A stretch of DNA of 22,922 bases from a virus: positions 1 to 22,922 of the IMG/VR virus record IMGVR_UViG_3300038701_000677; one strand, written 5' to 3'. Made by a program: the position numbers and the translations under genes. Below the pieces are notes generated by a model. It did no database searches and was not told where the DNA came from. It worked only from the letters and a program-made list of their open reading frames with translations. The number at the start of each line of letters is the position of its first letter. Positions within the stretch are counted from its first letter, which is position 1. Shown here piece by piece: positions 7,927 to 14,896 of the stretch.

Positions 7927-8729
7927 CGGTCGAATGTCTCCGGGTGAGTGGTCTTGAGAATGTCCTCTACTGCTTCAGCATACCACCGGATCTCGGACTG
8001 TGCGTCCTTTCCGAGGCGAAGAGCGAGAAAGTTCTTCAGGGAGCGGGCGTTCATCTTGACGATCGCCTCGTAGTAGCATGCGCCGAACGGCAGCACGAGA
8101 CGGGCCTGTTCCTTGGCGACTCCCGCGTTGAGCATTCGGTGATACAGATCGAAGCTCGCGAAGTAGATCGAGTCGCGTTCATCGGAGAAGTCGTCGGCGG
8201 CGTCGAAGTCGAGAGTCCCGTCGCTGCCCTGCTTGTTCGACGTGCTCTGCATTCGCCACTCGGTGGGGCGATAGGTGTCGGTCTCGTCGAACGGCACGTA
8301 GCGTCCGCTCTTGAAGTTGTAGCTGGCGATCCTGTGCCGCACAACCTGCCACCATACGACGACCGGGGCCTTGATGCGGAACTTGAACTCGGTCATCTCC
8401 AACGGAGAGGTGTGGCCGTGCTCTTCGAGGTAGTCCATGAGCTTGAGGTTGGCCTCGCGGCTGAACTCGCTCGCCTTGCGGTCGAAGCTCACGCGGGCCG
8501 CGTCGACCGTCGCGTCGACGTCGTCGCCCATGAAGTCGATCAGCTCCACGTAGCCGCCATCGAGCACCTCTCGGCGCTCGATGTACGACGATGGCTGTTC
8601 GACGACGGGCGGCAGCTCCGGAGCGATCTGCTCGATCTGCCGTTGGTAGTCCCTCCAGTCGTAGAGCGCGACCAGCACCCCGACAAGGATGATCGCCACG
8701 AAGACGGCGGTGAAGGTTAGTTCAGCCAT
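7923..8729 (-). CDS. thyX: Flavin-dependent thymidylate synthase with N-terminal membrane helix
   Basis: ThyX makes dTMP from dUMP with methylene-tetrahydrofolate, FAD and NADPH. The ThyX motif RHRxxS...SGR is intact at R131-R143. Flanking family landmarks are HGHTSPLE (104-111), KEQARLVLP (206-214), NARSLKNFLALR (227-238) and AQSEIR (243-248). The catalytic domain begins near residue 55, so residues 1-54 are extra. They contain a hydrophobic stretch at about 5-23, then a charged linker. This would tether the enzyme to the inner membrane, which is unusual for ThyX. ATG at 8729 has GAGGAG six bases upstream and overlaps the preceding small membrane-protein gene by 13 nt. A soluble internal start cannot be ruled out, but none has a better ribosome site. 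An ATGA overlap leads into the kinase gene. Confidence 0.93.
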   Translation of the reverse strand: MAELTFTAVFVAIILVGVLVALYDWRDYQRQIEQIAPELPPVVEQPSSYIERREVLDGGYVELIDFMGDDVDATVDAARVSFDRKASEFSREANLKLMDYLEEHGHTSPLEMTEFKFRIKAPVVVWWQVVRHRIASYNFKSGRYVPFDETDTYRPTEWRMQSTSNKQGSDGTLDFDAADDFSDERDSIYFASFDLYHRMLNAGVAKEQARLVLPFGACYYEAIVKMNARSLKNFLALRLGKDAQSEIRWYAEAVEDILKTTHPETFDR

Positions 8730-8887
8730 TTCTTCTCCTCGATCTTGCGCTGGACGTAGTCAGCGATGTCCCTGGCGTTCCGCTTGGCCAGCGCCTTGCG
8801 GCGGTTGTTGGCGGCGATGCGCTCGATGCTGATCTTCAGGATCACGAAGCCCAGCATGAGCACGACGATTGCTTCGATCAGGTTCAT
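8717..8887 (-). CDS. Small single-pass membrane protein, 56 aa
   Basis: A 56-residue protein with a hydrophobic helix at residues 3-19 (LIEAIVVLMLGFVILKI) followed by a strongly basic, helical tail. That pattern predicts one inner-membrane segment with a cytoplasmic C-terminus. A longer in-frame extension is basic low-complexity sequence that overlaps the preceding gene and is rejected. ATG at 8887 makes a 4-nt ATGA overlap with the upstream stop. The end overlaps the start of thyX by 13 nt, so the two are probably translated together. ThyX itself begins with a membrane helix, so the two could meet in the membrane; that is inference. I do not recognise a family. Small phage membrane proteins may also be holin-like, but the position in a nucleotide-metabolism operon does not favour lysis. 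Confidence 0.68.
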   Translation of the reverse strand: MNLIEAIVVLMLGFVILKISIERIAANNRRKALAKRNARDIADYVQRKIEEKKWLN

Positions 8888-9141
8888 GATCTCTGCTTCC
8901 TCTTCTTCTCCTCGATCATGATGGCGTTGATCGCGGACTGCTGGAGCTGCTGCTCCGCGCGCATCTTGTCGTTCAGCATGATCTGCCCGGCGTTCGCGAG
9001 GAGCTGACCTGCGCGGATGAGACTGTGCATGACGCACGGGATCTCGCGGCCGGTGCCGTCGCTCATGTGTTCGCGGATGCAGCCGCAAGGCAGCTTGTCG
9101 GTCTTGGTGACGGTGACTTCGTCTTGCTTGTTTTCGGTCAT
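8884..9141 (-). CDS. Hypothetical protein with possible CxC...CxxH metal site, 85 aa
   Basis: This is an unrecognised 85-residue protein. Residues 18-39 carry C19-x-C21 and C36-x2-H39, a possible small zinc-binding site, and the C-terminal half is a charged helix (about 56-85) ending in Lys/Arg. ATG at 9141 is chosen: it follows the reductase stop by four bases and is preceded by GTGAGACC. A longer frame from 9210 would overlap the reductase gene by 65 nt and add low-complexity residues. The end overlaps the next small gene by 4 nt (ATGA). Position between the reductase and thyX suggests a part in nucleotide metabolism or its control, but nothing in the sequence shows it. Metal binding is inferred only from the Cys/His spacing. 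Confidence 0.65.
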   Translation of the reverse strand: MTENKQDEVTVTKTDKLPCGCIREHMSDGTGREIPCVMHSLIRAGQLLANAGQIMLNDKMRAEQQLQQSAINAIMIEEKKRKQRS

Positions 9142-9145
9142 GGTC

Positions 9146-10864
9146 TCACTCACACTCTCGTCTTCCGGTTTCTGAGTCGATGCGGCACTGCGCCGCTTCC
9201 TTGGTTCCATCTTCCTGCGCGTTCAGGATTCCGAACCGCTTGCCGCCGATCTGGAACGCGGTGCAGCCCTTGGCCCCGCCCTTCCATGCTTCGACGTAGA
9301 GGTTGCAGAAGTCATCCCACGGCGTGTCAGGCGAGACGTTGCAGGTCTTGCTGACTGCGCTGTCGACGCGACGCTGCGCGGTGGTCAGAACGCGGATGTG
9401 CTCCTCGATCGAGACCTCAGAGGCGATGCGCCCCTTGACCCCCAGTTTGTCGACACCGTAGTCGACGACTTCCACCTCTCGCTGCCCGTCGGGCATGTTG
9501 ACGGTGCGCGTGTAGGAGTGCGCGAAGACTGGCTCGATGCCCGAGCTGACGTTGTCGGCGCAGAGGCTGATCGTGCCGGTGGGGGCGATGCTGGTCAGAT
9601 GCGAGTTGCGCATGCCGTGCTTGTCCATCATCGAGAGCGTCTCGGGCCAGAGCGTCTTCACGAACTCGCTCTCCATGAACATGCTGCGCTGGTAGACCGG
9701 GAAGCACCCCTTCTCCGCGGAGAGCTGGGCGCTGGCTTGGTAGCACTTGTTCGTGATGATCTGGAGGATCGCGTCGAGGCGCTGGCAGAAGCCCGGGGTT
9801 CCGTAGTCGTATCCCTCGGCTTCGATGGCGTTCGCGACTCCCGTCACGCCGAGGCCCATGCGGCGCTTCGACTTGGCTTCGATCTCCTGGGACCTGTGTG
9901 GGTAGACGGCCGCGTCCACCACGTTGTCCATCGCCCGCACGACGTGCGGAATGTCGGCGATCAGCCTGTCCTGGTCGATGGTGTAGGTCCTCTGGTCGAG
10001 ATACTTCACGAGGTTGAAGCTGCCCAAGAGGCACGCGCCGTTGGGCGGCAGGGGCTGCTCGCCGCACGGGTTCGTCGCAGCGATGGTCTCGCAGTACGAC
10101 AGGTTGTTCATCTTGTTCACGCGGTCGATGAAGATGACACCGGGCTCGGCCCAGTCCCACGCCGAGCGCATGATCTTCTGCCAGAGCGCGCGGGCGCTGA
10201 CGGTGCGGTAGACCTTGCCGCCGAAGCGGAGGTCGAAGCCATTGTCCTGTAGCACTGCCATCATGAACTCGTCGGTGACGGCGACGCTGATGTTGAAGCC
10301 AGTGAGCTTGTCGTGGTTCTGCTTGGCGAGAATGAACTCCTCGATGTCCGGGTGGTCGACTCGCAGGACGCCCATCTGCGCTCCGCGGCGATGCCCGGAG
10401 GAGCTGATCGTTAGGCACACGGCGTTGAAGATCTCCATGAAGGAGACCGGGCCGGAGCTGTAGGAGTCGAGCTTCAGGATGCGGTCGCCCCGCGGACGGA
10501 GCGTGCTGAAGTCGTAGCCGATGCCTCCGCCCATGCGCATCGTGTTCGCGGCGTACTTCGCCATGTCCATGATCGACAGATCCAGCCCCAGTGGGTCGGT
10601 GGTCTCGACCAGCGTGTCCTCGAACCGCGGGCTCACGAAACAGTTGTAGGGGGTGACGACGCGCGGGCTGCCGATCGCAGCCTGGATGCGTCCGGCAGCA
10701 AGGAAGCGCATGTCGAGCAGCACATCGCGCAGTGCGCGATAGTGGGGCTCGTCATCTGCCAGGGGAGACGCGACTCTCTGCATCGCCTCGCGGAAGTCCT
10801 CGCCCGTGCCGCGATACTTCGTGGCGTGCAGATCCTGGCAGAATAGGTTCGTGGGTCCGTTCAC
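9146..10864 (-). CDS. nrdJ: Adenosylcobalamin-dependent (class II) ribonucleotide reductase
   Basis: This 572-residue enzyme reduces ribonucleotides to deoxyribonucleotides using a B12-derived radical, without oxygen or a second subunit. The diagnostic active site is [21 protein letters not shown]-like (N265-P266-C267-G268-E269, with C267 as the radical Cys). C75 in PYNCF and C278 in NGACLLG fit the redox pair. The SIAPTGTIS loop is the usual substrate phosphate site. The extreme C-terminus has C560 and C571, not the close CxxC pair commonly used to regenerate the active site. The phage would depend on host cobalamin. The start is GTG at 10864, overlapping the upstream stop by 4 nt (GTGA). 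The gene belongs to the dNTP-supply group with thyX and the kinase. The class assignment is strong. Confidence 0.94.
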   Translation of the reverse strand: MNGPTNLFCQDLHATKYRGTGEDFREAMQRVASPLADDEPHYRALRDVLLDMRFLAAGRIQAAIGSPRVVTPYNCFVSPRFEDTLVETTDPLGLDLSIMDMAKYAANTMRMGGGIGYDFSTLRPRGDRILKLDSYSSGPVSFMEIFNAVCLTISSSGHRRGAQMGVLRVDHPDIEEFILAKQNHDKLTGFNISVAVTDEFMMAVLQDNGFDLRFGGKVYRTVSARALWQKIMRSAWDWAEPGVIFIDRVNKMNNLSYCETIAATNPCGEQPLPPNGACLLGSFNLVKYLDQRTYTIDQDRLIADIPHVVRAMDNVVDAAVYPHRSQEIEAKSKRRMGLGVTGVANAIEAEGYDYGTPGFCQRLDAILQIITNKCYQASAQLSAEKGCFPVYQRSMFMESEFVKTLWPETLSMMDKHGMRNSHLTSIAPTGTISLCADNVSSGIEPVFAHSYTRTVNMPDGQREVEVVDYGVDKLGVKGRIASEVSIEEHIRVLTTAQRRVDSAVSKTCNVSPDTPWDDFCNLYVEAWKGGAKGCTAFQIGGKRFGILNAQEDGTKEAAQCRIDSETGRRECE

Positions 10865-11139
10865 TTGGTCTTTTCCTCTTCGATCACAGCCGCCATGAGG
10901 CGCTGGAGTGCTTTCTTCTTGGCTGGAAGGTTGCAGCCTGGGTTCTTGGTGTAGGCGAGGATCGCCTCTTCTAGCGTGCGGATGCGACGGCGTGCCCAGA
11001 TCAGGCCGGTGTCGATCACGACGTCATCGTCGTTGTCCTGTGCTGGGACGTGGATCGCCAGCGAGTAGTTCTGCTTCTTCGTGACCTGCTGAAGCCTGTC
11101 CAGCGCGCGGTCGAGCGGGTTCTTCTTTTTCTTCGGCAT
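10861..11139 (-). CDS. Hypothetical protein, 92 aa
   Basis: I do not recognise this protein. It begins with a Lys-rich MPKKKKNP and continues as a predicted helix (about 8-22), a short beta-like segment (SLAIHVPAQ, 26-34), then two charged helices, the last running to the C-terminus (about 74-92). It has no signal peptide, membrane segment or metal site. The basic N-terminus could touch nucleic acid. ATG at 11139 is supported by GGGGGAG just upstream, one of the better ribosome sites in the window. The stop is coupled to the reductase GTG start (GTGA). It follows a 68-base gap that holds a hairpin, so it may be the first gene of a sub-transcript. Confidence 0.68.
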   Translation of the reverse strand: MPKKKKNPLDRALDRLQQVTKKQNYSLAIHVPAQDNDDDVVIDTGLIWARRRIRTLEEAILAYTKNPGCNLPAKKKALQRLMAAVIEEEKTK

Positions 11140-11158
11140 GGCTCCCCCGGAATGGGCC

Positions 11159-11186
11159 GACGGCCGAGGCTTTCGCCCCGGCCGTC
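11159..11186 (-). terminator. GC-rich hairpin with GAAA tetraloop between SSB-like gene and next gene
   Basis: GACGGCCG and CGGCCGTC form a perfect 8-bp stem. It extends inward by GGGC/GCCT (one G-U pair on the leftward transcript) around a GAAA loop, giving a 12-bp stem with a stable GNRA cap. There is no T-run on the minus-strand side, so it is not a textbook intrinsic terminator. It may be a leaky terminator, an RNA-stability element that raises SSB-like mRNA relative to downstream genes, or a processing site. It lies 22 bases past the SSB-like stop. Confidence 0.55.
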
Positions 11187-11207
11187 GAGTGGTGGTCTCG
11201 TCGTGGA

Positions 11208-12059
11208 TCAGAAGGGGATGTCCTCGTCCCCGTCACCCTTGCCGAAGCCGCTCTCCGCCTCCGCGTTGTGGTCGACCTTGGCGTTGCCGGACTTCACGAC
11301 CTCGGCGAAGTCCTTGGCCGCCACCATGAGCGGGTGGGGCTTGCCGTCGACCGGCAGCAGGAGGGACTCCTTCGCGCTCCCGTTGCGGAAGCGGATGTCG
11401 AAGTTGTAGAAGTCGCCGTGCGCGTTCTTCTCGGACTTGCTCTTGATGAGGAGCTGGTTCGCGAACATCGGCGGGTTGACGCGGCGGCCGTCGCCGACCG
11501 GAACCATGAGCGAGCGCATGGTGGTCATCATCTTCTTGTAGCCCTTGATCTTGGTGCTCGTGAAGCTGATGACGGCAGCACTCTCGGGCTCGTCCGTCTC
11601 CGGGTCGACGATGATGCCGTAGAGCATGAACGTCTCCTTGAGCTGGTTGCCCTCCGGCGTGTAGTACTTGCCGAACTCTTTCGACTCGCGCTTGGCCTTC
11701 AGGACGACCGGGGAGTCCGATGCGTGCATGCCCACGAAGCCGCCGTTCTGGTCGCGCGGCACCCACTCGATGTAGACGTGCTCGCGGTGGCTCGGCACGA
11801 AGACCACGCCTTCCTTGCCGGAGTAGAGGTCGCTCGTGACGGAGTTGATGAGCATGCCCGGGCGGGCGCCCTCGATGCCGTCTTCCTTCACCTGGGGGCT
11901 GAGCCCCTGGAGCAGGACGAGCATCGGGATCGCGAAGTCTTCCTGGTTCGTGTCCTCGTAGCCTGCACCGGCATCCTGCCCGAAGTCGTAGACCTCCGGA
12001 AGCATGTCTTCGCGAGGCTCGATCGCATTCTCGTTCTCGTTCTTGTTCTTGGTCGCCAT
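11208..12059 (-). CDS. Single-stranded DNA-binding-like protein with acidic DIPF tail
   Basis: This 283-residue protein ends in GDGDEDIPF (275-283). The acidic tail closing in Asp-Ile-Pro-Phe is the hallmark of bacterial SSB proteins, which use it to recruit polymerase, helicase and recombination partners. The N-terminus is a low-complexity Lys/Asn/Glu tract (2-12). The body is rich in beta-like segments (for example GVVFVPSHREHVYIEW, 87-102, and FYNFDIRFRNG), compatible with an OB fold, though I cannot assign strands with certainty. ATG at 12059 is selected for AGGAGAA upstream; the longer frame adds 43 Arg/Ser-rich residues. It stands apart from its neighbours by 61- and 68-base gaps, so it may be expressed separately and more strongly, as SSBs are. 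The tail is direct evidence; ssDNA binding is inference. Confidence 0.65.
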   Translation of the reverse strand: MATKNKNENENAIEPREDMLPEVYDFGQDAGAGYEDTNQEDFAIPMLVLLQGLSPQVKEDGIEGARPGMLINSVTSDLYSGKEGVVFVPSHREHVYIEWVPRDQNGGFVGMHASDSPVVLKAKRESKEFGKYYTPEGNQLKETFMLYGIIVDPETDEPESAAVISFTSTKIKGYKKMMTTMRSLMVPVGDGRRVNPPMFANQLLIKSKSEKNAHGDFYNFDIRFRNGSAKESLLLPVDGKPHPLMVAAKDFAEVVKSGNAKVDHNAEAESGFGKGDGDEDIPF

Positions 12060-12120
12060 GTGGCTTCTCCTACGGGTGTTGCAGGGGCGTCTTTTACGTC
12101 GGCCCGTGCTTTCGACGTTG
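12060..12120 (-). promoter_or_regulatory. Short gap upstream of the SSB-like gene
   Basis: This 61-base gap separates the coiled-coil gene from the SSB-like gene. It holds the AGGAGAA ribosome site (7 nt before ATG) and a weak 6-bp inverted repeat, acgtcg at 12096-12101 with cgacgt at 12113-12118. No convincing -35/-10 pair is visible. A promoter here would fit the need for plentiful SSB, but the sequence does not prove it. Confidence 0.25.
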
Positions 12121-12678
12121 TCAGCGCGCCACCTTGACGCGCTTGAAATCGGATGCCTTGAAGAGGTCCATCGGGGCCTCATCACCATTCTCGCGCAGCT
12201 CCTTGAGGAGCGACGCGGCTGTTCCCCACTCGACGAAGGCTTCGACCTTGGCGTCCATGCCCATCTCGCCGAGCTGCTTCGCCAGCTTCTTCGCCTTCTC
12301 GCGGTCCTCGCGAGGCAGGGCGACGCCGACGTTGGTCTTGATGACCCCGGCGTGACCGTTCTCCTCCAGCCACTGGAGAGCCTCGGGGGACTTGACCCGG
12401 CCGACGCGGATCTTCTCCTCCAGCTTGACCTTCATGCCCTGCTGGGTCTCGAAGGACTTCATCCCCAGCTCCTCCATGAGTTCCGGGATCGTGCTCTCTT
12501 CCAGCTCCTTGACCCGGTGCTGGGCGGTCTTGAGGGCCTCCTCGCGGCTCTTGACGACGTCCTGTGCGTCGCCGAGGGCGTCGATCAGCTCAGAGAGGAG
12601 CCCGAGCTTCTCGGTGCGCTGCTCGGGGGTCAGCTCGTCGTAGTCGTCTCCGAAGTCGAAGATCTCGTCGGTGGTCAT
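12121..12678 (-). CDS. Coiled-coil protein of unknown function, 185 aa
   Basis: The protein has an acidic start (FDFGDDYDEL), a long coiled-coil-like helix at about residues 20-72, then a compact mixed region. The latter reads strand-strand-helix (KSFETQQ, KVKLEEKIRVGRV, PEALQWLEENG), a second charged helix (123-140) and a C-terminal LLKELRENGDEAPMDLF-KRVKV segment. A long helix followed by a beta-rich DNA-binding-like part recalls Gam-type host-nuclease inhibitors, but the resemblance is structural guesswork. ATG at 12678 overlaps the HNH stop by 4 nt (ATGA), with GGAG upstream; a longer frame into the HNH gene is rejected. It lies between the helicase/HNH pair and the SSB-like gene, so a recombination or replication accessory role is reasonable. 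Function is not established. Confidence 0.7.
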   Translation of the reverse strand: MTTDEIFDFGDDYDELTPEQRTEKLGLLSELIDALGDAQDVVKSREEALKTAQHRVKELEESTIPELMEELGMKSFETQQGMKVKLEEKIRVGRVKSPEALQWLEENGHAGVIKTNVGVALPREDREKAKKLAKQLGEMGMDAKVEAFVEWGTAASLLKELRENGDEAPMDLFKASDFKRVKVAR

Positions 12679-13103
12679 ACGTGTCTCCAGGTTTCTCGCC
12701 TCACGGCGCTTCTGATTGTGGATCGGCAGACGCCGAAGCGTTCCGCTAGTTCCTTGAATGATACGCCACCCTGGGCGTAGAGTTCCCGCATTTCTCGGAC
12801 TTTTTCTTCCGTCAGGTGACTCGACGGGGAGTTCTCCCCCTTCTGCCCCCTGCGGACGATCTTCTTCAGGCGGAGGTGGGCAGGGTTGCAGCACGCCGGG
12901 TTGCCGCACCGTTGATAGACCTTCTTGCCCGGGGTGGGGTGGAAGTATCCTCGCGCCACGCGGTGGGCAAGCAGGACCCTCGTCGGGGTCATGCAGAATC
13001 GGCCGTAGCCTTCCCTGGTCTTGGCGCCGGTCCACGGCCAGCAGTCGTCCTCGCCGCCGCTCATGTCGACCTTCTCCCAGAACCTCTCCTTCCAGGACTT
13101 CAT
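12675..13103 (-). CDS. HNH-family protein with C-terminal helix-turn-helix, catalytic His replaced
   Basis: This 142-residue protein has the layout of free-standing phage HNH endonucleases: an N-terminal CWPWTGAKTREGYGRF (21-36), AHRVARG (46-52), then the zinc/HNH core with C66, C71, N73 and H76 (CGNPACCNPAHL), and a helix-turn-helix at about 98-135 (FKELAERFGVCRSTIRSAV). Where relatives normally show HxC, this protein has Q64-R65-C66, so the presumed general-base His is missing and the nuclease may be inactive. ATG at 13103 is preferred: it has AAGGAG five bases upstream and an ATGA overlap with the helicase stop. A GTG two codons earlier would lie on top of the ribosome site. Such genes often move as homing elements, but this one is fitted neatly into the operon. 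Confidence 0.8.
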   Translation of the reverse strand: MKSWKERFWEKVDMSGGEDDCWPWTGAKTREGYGRFCMTPTRVLLAHRVARGYFHPTPGKKVYQRCGNPACCNPAHLRLKKIVRRGQKGENSPSSHLTEEKVREMRELYAQGGVSFKELAERFGVCRSTIRSAVRRETWRHV

Positions 13104-14545
13104 AGCCACTCCTTCAGTGTGTCGCCAGTCACCTGCGATGCGATGTCGAGCTTCTCGCGCAGCGCGGTGATGATCTTCTCGTCGAGGGTGCCCTCGGCGA
13201 CGATGTCGATGTAGGTCACGGGGAACTTTTGGCCGATCCTATGCGCGCGGTCCTCGGACTGGAGCCTCTCGGTGAGCTTGAACGAGTTGGTGTAGTAGAC
13301 CACCGTCCGAGCTGCGTGCAGGGTGAGACCCTCGCCAGCACACGCTGGGTTCGCAACGAAGACCTTCGCATCTCCCTTCTGGAAGGAGTCGCGCGCCGTC
13401 TCACGCTCGTCAGTCCCGACGGCTCCGTCATAGCGGACGTGGCTGATCCCCGCCGCGGTCAGCGCCTTGCAGATGCTGTCGATGTCATAGCGGAAGCGGG
13501 CCCAGACGATCATCTTGTGGGGGCAGTCCTCGACGATCTCCATGAGCGCGTCGAGCCGGGGGTTCTTCTTGAACTCCACGATCTCGTCCGTCCCGTCCAG
13601 TCCAGCGAAGCCCGACAGGATCTGCTGGACGCGCAGGAGCTGCGTGATCGCGAGGACCGCGGAGATCTCCCTGCCGTCCTCCGTCTCGGAGAAGAGCTGC
13701 GTCTTCAGATCCTTGATCGCTCGGGTCTGGGAGGGGTCGGGGGCGAAGTAGCGGCGCTGGTAGAGCTTCGGCGGGAGGTCGAGCACGTCCTCCTTCAGGA
13801 GCCTCGACCCGATGGAGTCGACGACCTTGTGCAGCTTGTCCAGGTCCTTGTAGTGGACCAGCTTCGGGAAGCTACGTCCGGCGCCGAGCTGCTGGTTGAC
13901 CCACTCGCCGAAGCGGGTCTTGAAGGCCCGGAAGTTCGAGCAGCCCAGGGGCTTCCAGATGTCGGGATCTAGGAAGCGGAGCTGGGTGTAGACGTCGAAC
14001 GGGGAGTTGGCCACGGGAGTCCCGGTCAGGGCGCGGCGATAGGGGGCGTACTTCCCGGCGGCGATCGCGCGCTTGGTCCGCTTGGCGGAGGGGGTCTTGA
14101 TGCGCGCCGACTCGTCCAGCACCATCATGCAGGTCCGGGTCGTGAGCAGCTCCTTCGCGCAGGCGCCTCCGCGGTCAGTCATGAAGCCCTCGTAGCTCAT
14201 GACCAGCACCGCGAGGCCGTCGTGCTCCATCATCTCCTTGGCCGACTTGGCGTGCTTCTTCGTCGAGGCGCGCTTGCTCTCCCACAGGTGGCAGCGCACG
14301 CGGAGACAGTCGGGGGCGTGGACGGGGATCTCGTCGCGGACCCAGTTGGGGGCGACCGCGGGCGGGGCGATGACCAGGAGGGCGTCGATCTTGCCATCCA
14401 TGAACAGGTGCCCTGCCGTGTCGATCACGACCTTCGTCTTGCCCAGGCCCTGCTCCAGGAACAGGCCGTAGGCAGGGAGGTCCCTCGTGTCGCGGTGGAG
14501 GTCCGCCTGATGCGGGAACGGCTTCGTCTTTGGTGTGTAGCTCAT
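13100..14545 (-). CDS. SNF2-type superfamily 2 helicase/translocase
   Basis: This 481-residue protein has the two RecA-like lobes of SNF2/Rad54-type ATPases: a Q-like PHQ (11-13), Walker A EQGLGKTK (31-38, K36), DESA (144-147) in place of DEAH, LTGTP (173-177), and the C-terminal lobe with RYDGAV (371-376), AGEGLTL (403-409) and SEDRAHRIGQ (430-439, arginine finger). These enzymes move on duplex DNA and remodel protein-DNA complexes; phage members take part in replication start and recombination. It is the first gene of the leftward replication operon, downstream of the long control region. ATG at 14545 is preceded by TGAGACCACA, a poor ribosome site that recurs before other genes here. ATGA overlaps the HNH gene. 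Family assignment is strong; the partner is unknown. Confidence 0.9.
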   Translation of the reverse strand: MSYTPKTKPFPHQADLHRDTRDLPAYGLFLEQGLGKTKVVIDTAGHLFMDGKIDALLVIAPPAVAPNWVRDEIPVHAPDCLRVRCHLWESKRASTKKHAKSAKEMMEHDGLAVLVMSYEGFMTDRGGACAKELLTTRTCMMVLDESARIKTPSAKRTKRAIAAGKYAPYRRALTGTPVANSPFDVYTQLRFLDPDIWKPLGCSNFRAFKTRFGEWVNQQLGAGRSFPKLVHYKDLDKLHKVVDSIGSRLLKEDVLDLPPKLYQRRYFAPDPSQTRAIKDLKTQLFSETEDGREISAVLAITQLLRVQQILSGFAGLDGTDEIVEFKKNPRLDALMEIVEDCPHKMIVWARFRYDIDSICKALTAAGISHVRYDGAVGTDERETARDSFQKGDAKVFVANPACAGEGLTLHAARTVVYYTNSFKLTERLQSEDRAHRIGQKFPVTYIDIVAEGTLDEKIITALREKLDIASQVTGDTLKEWL

Positions 14546-14579
14546 GTGGTCTCAGGTCCAGCACTCCAGTCTACCCAGT

Positions 14580-14601
14580 AGAACGCGGAGCTGGGCGAAA
14601 G
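14580..14601 (+). repeat. Direct-repeat words, left copy
   Basis: Two 12-base words abut here: agaacgcggagc (14580-14591) and gctgggcgaaag (14590-14601). Both recur exactly and in the same orientation at the other end of the gap, at 14831-14842 and 14886-14897. The first also forms one arm of the late hairpin. Confidence 0.7.
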
Positions 14602-14727
14602 GTTCCCAGAAAATCGAGAAACTTGGATCTCTTGTAAGTGACTACCCAACCGTCGACATCTAAGGAGACATTCAAGGCAACAGAACATACGGTGCCATCG
14701 CGAGAACCGGAACCTGAACTTGTATCT

Positions 14728-14762
14728 CTCAAACCCCCAACACATATATGTAGGGGTTAGAG
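14728..14762. repeat. Imperfect palindrome with ATATAT centre
   Basis: The arms ctcaaacccc (14728-14737) and ggggttagag (14753-14762) match at nine of ten positions. Between them lies the perfect 10-bp palindrome acatatatgt (14742-14751). Such a site could be an operator for a dimeric repressor or an easily melted segment. No binding protein for it is encoded in this window. Confidence 0.5.
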
Positions 14763-14832
14763 AAACAATGCTTTCCTGCTGGGCCACAGCGATTCAGAAA
14801 GGGGTCGTGCGGAGAAAGATATACAAGTGAAG

Positions 14833-14869
14833 AACGCGGAGCACCCGGCGTCACCGAATGCTCCGCGTT
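14833..14869 (-). terminator. Probable intrinsic terminator of the leftward late operon
   Basis: The perfect 11-bp arms aacgcggagca (14833-14843) and tgctccgcgtt (14859-14869) flank a 15-base loop that can add a further CGG/CCG pair. On the leftward transcript the stem is followed by a T-rich run (CTTCACTTGTATATCTTTC). It lies about 50 bases past the stop of the last late gene (14920), the expected place for transcription to end. The T-run is interrupted, so termination may be partial. Confidence 0.7.
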
Positions 14870-14896
14870 ACTTAGATGTCGTCTCGCTGGGCGAAA

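Noticed and set aside
8884-9210. A longer 108-codon form of the Cys/His small protein
   Set aside because: It would overlap the reductase by 65 nt; ATG at 9141, four bases after the reductase stop, fits the operon better.
12096-12118. A 6-bp inverted repeat (acgtcg/cgacgt) as a terminator
   Set aside because: The stem is short, the loop is long and there is no T-run; it is listed only as a detail of the gap.
12121-13035. A 304-codon version of the coiled-coil gene extending into the HNH gene
   Set aside because: The extra N-terminal part is a frame shadow of the HNH coding sequence; ATG at 12678 has a ribosome site and an ATGA overlap.
14741-14768. A possible promoter TTGTTT with a TATATG-like box on the minus strand
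   Set aside because: The spacer is about 14 bases, too short for a sigma70 promoter, and the alternative box at 16 bases matches poorly.
14542-14787. An 81-codon minus-strand open frame in the long gap, with an ATGA-like overlap onto the helicase start and a CCLEC motif
   Set aside because: It starts at GTG with no ribosome site, its third positions are not GC-rich like its neighbours, and it runs across repeats and a palindrome. The overlap may be chance, since any frame ending there would show it.
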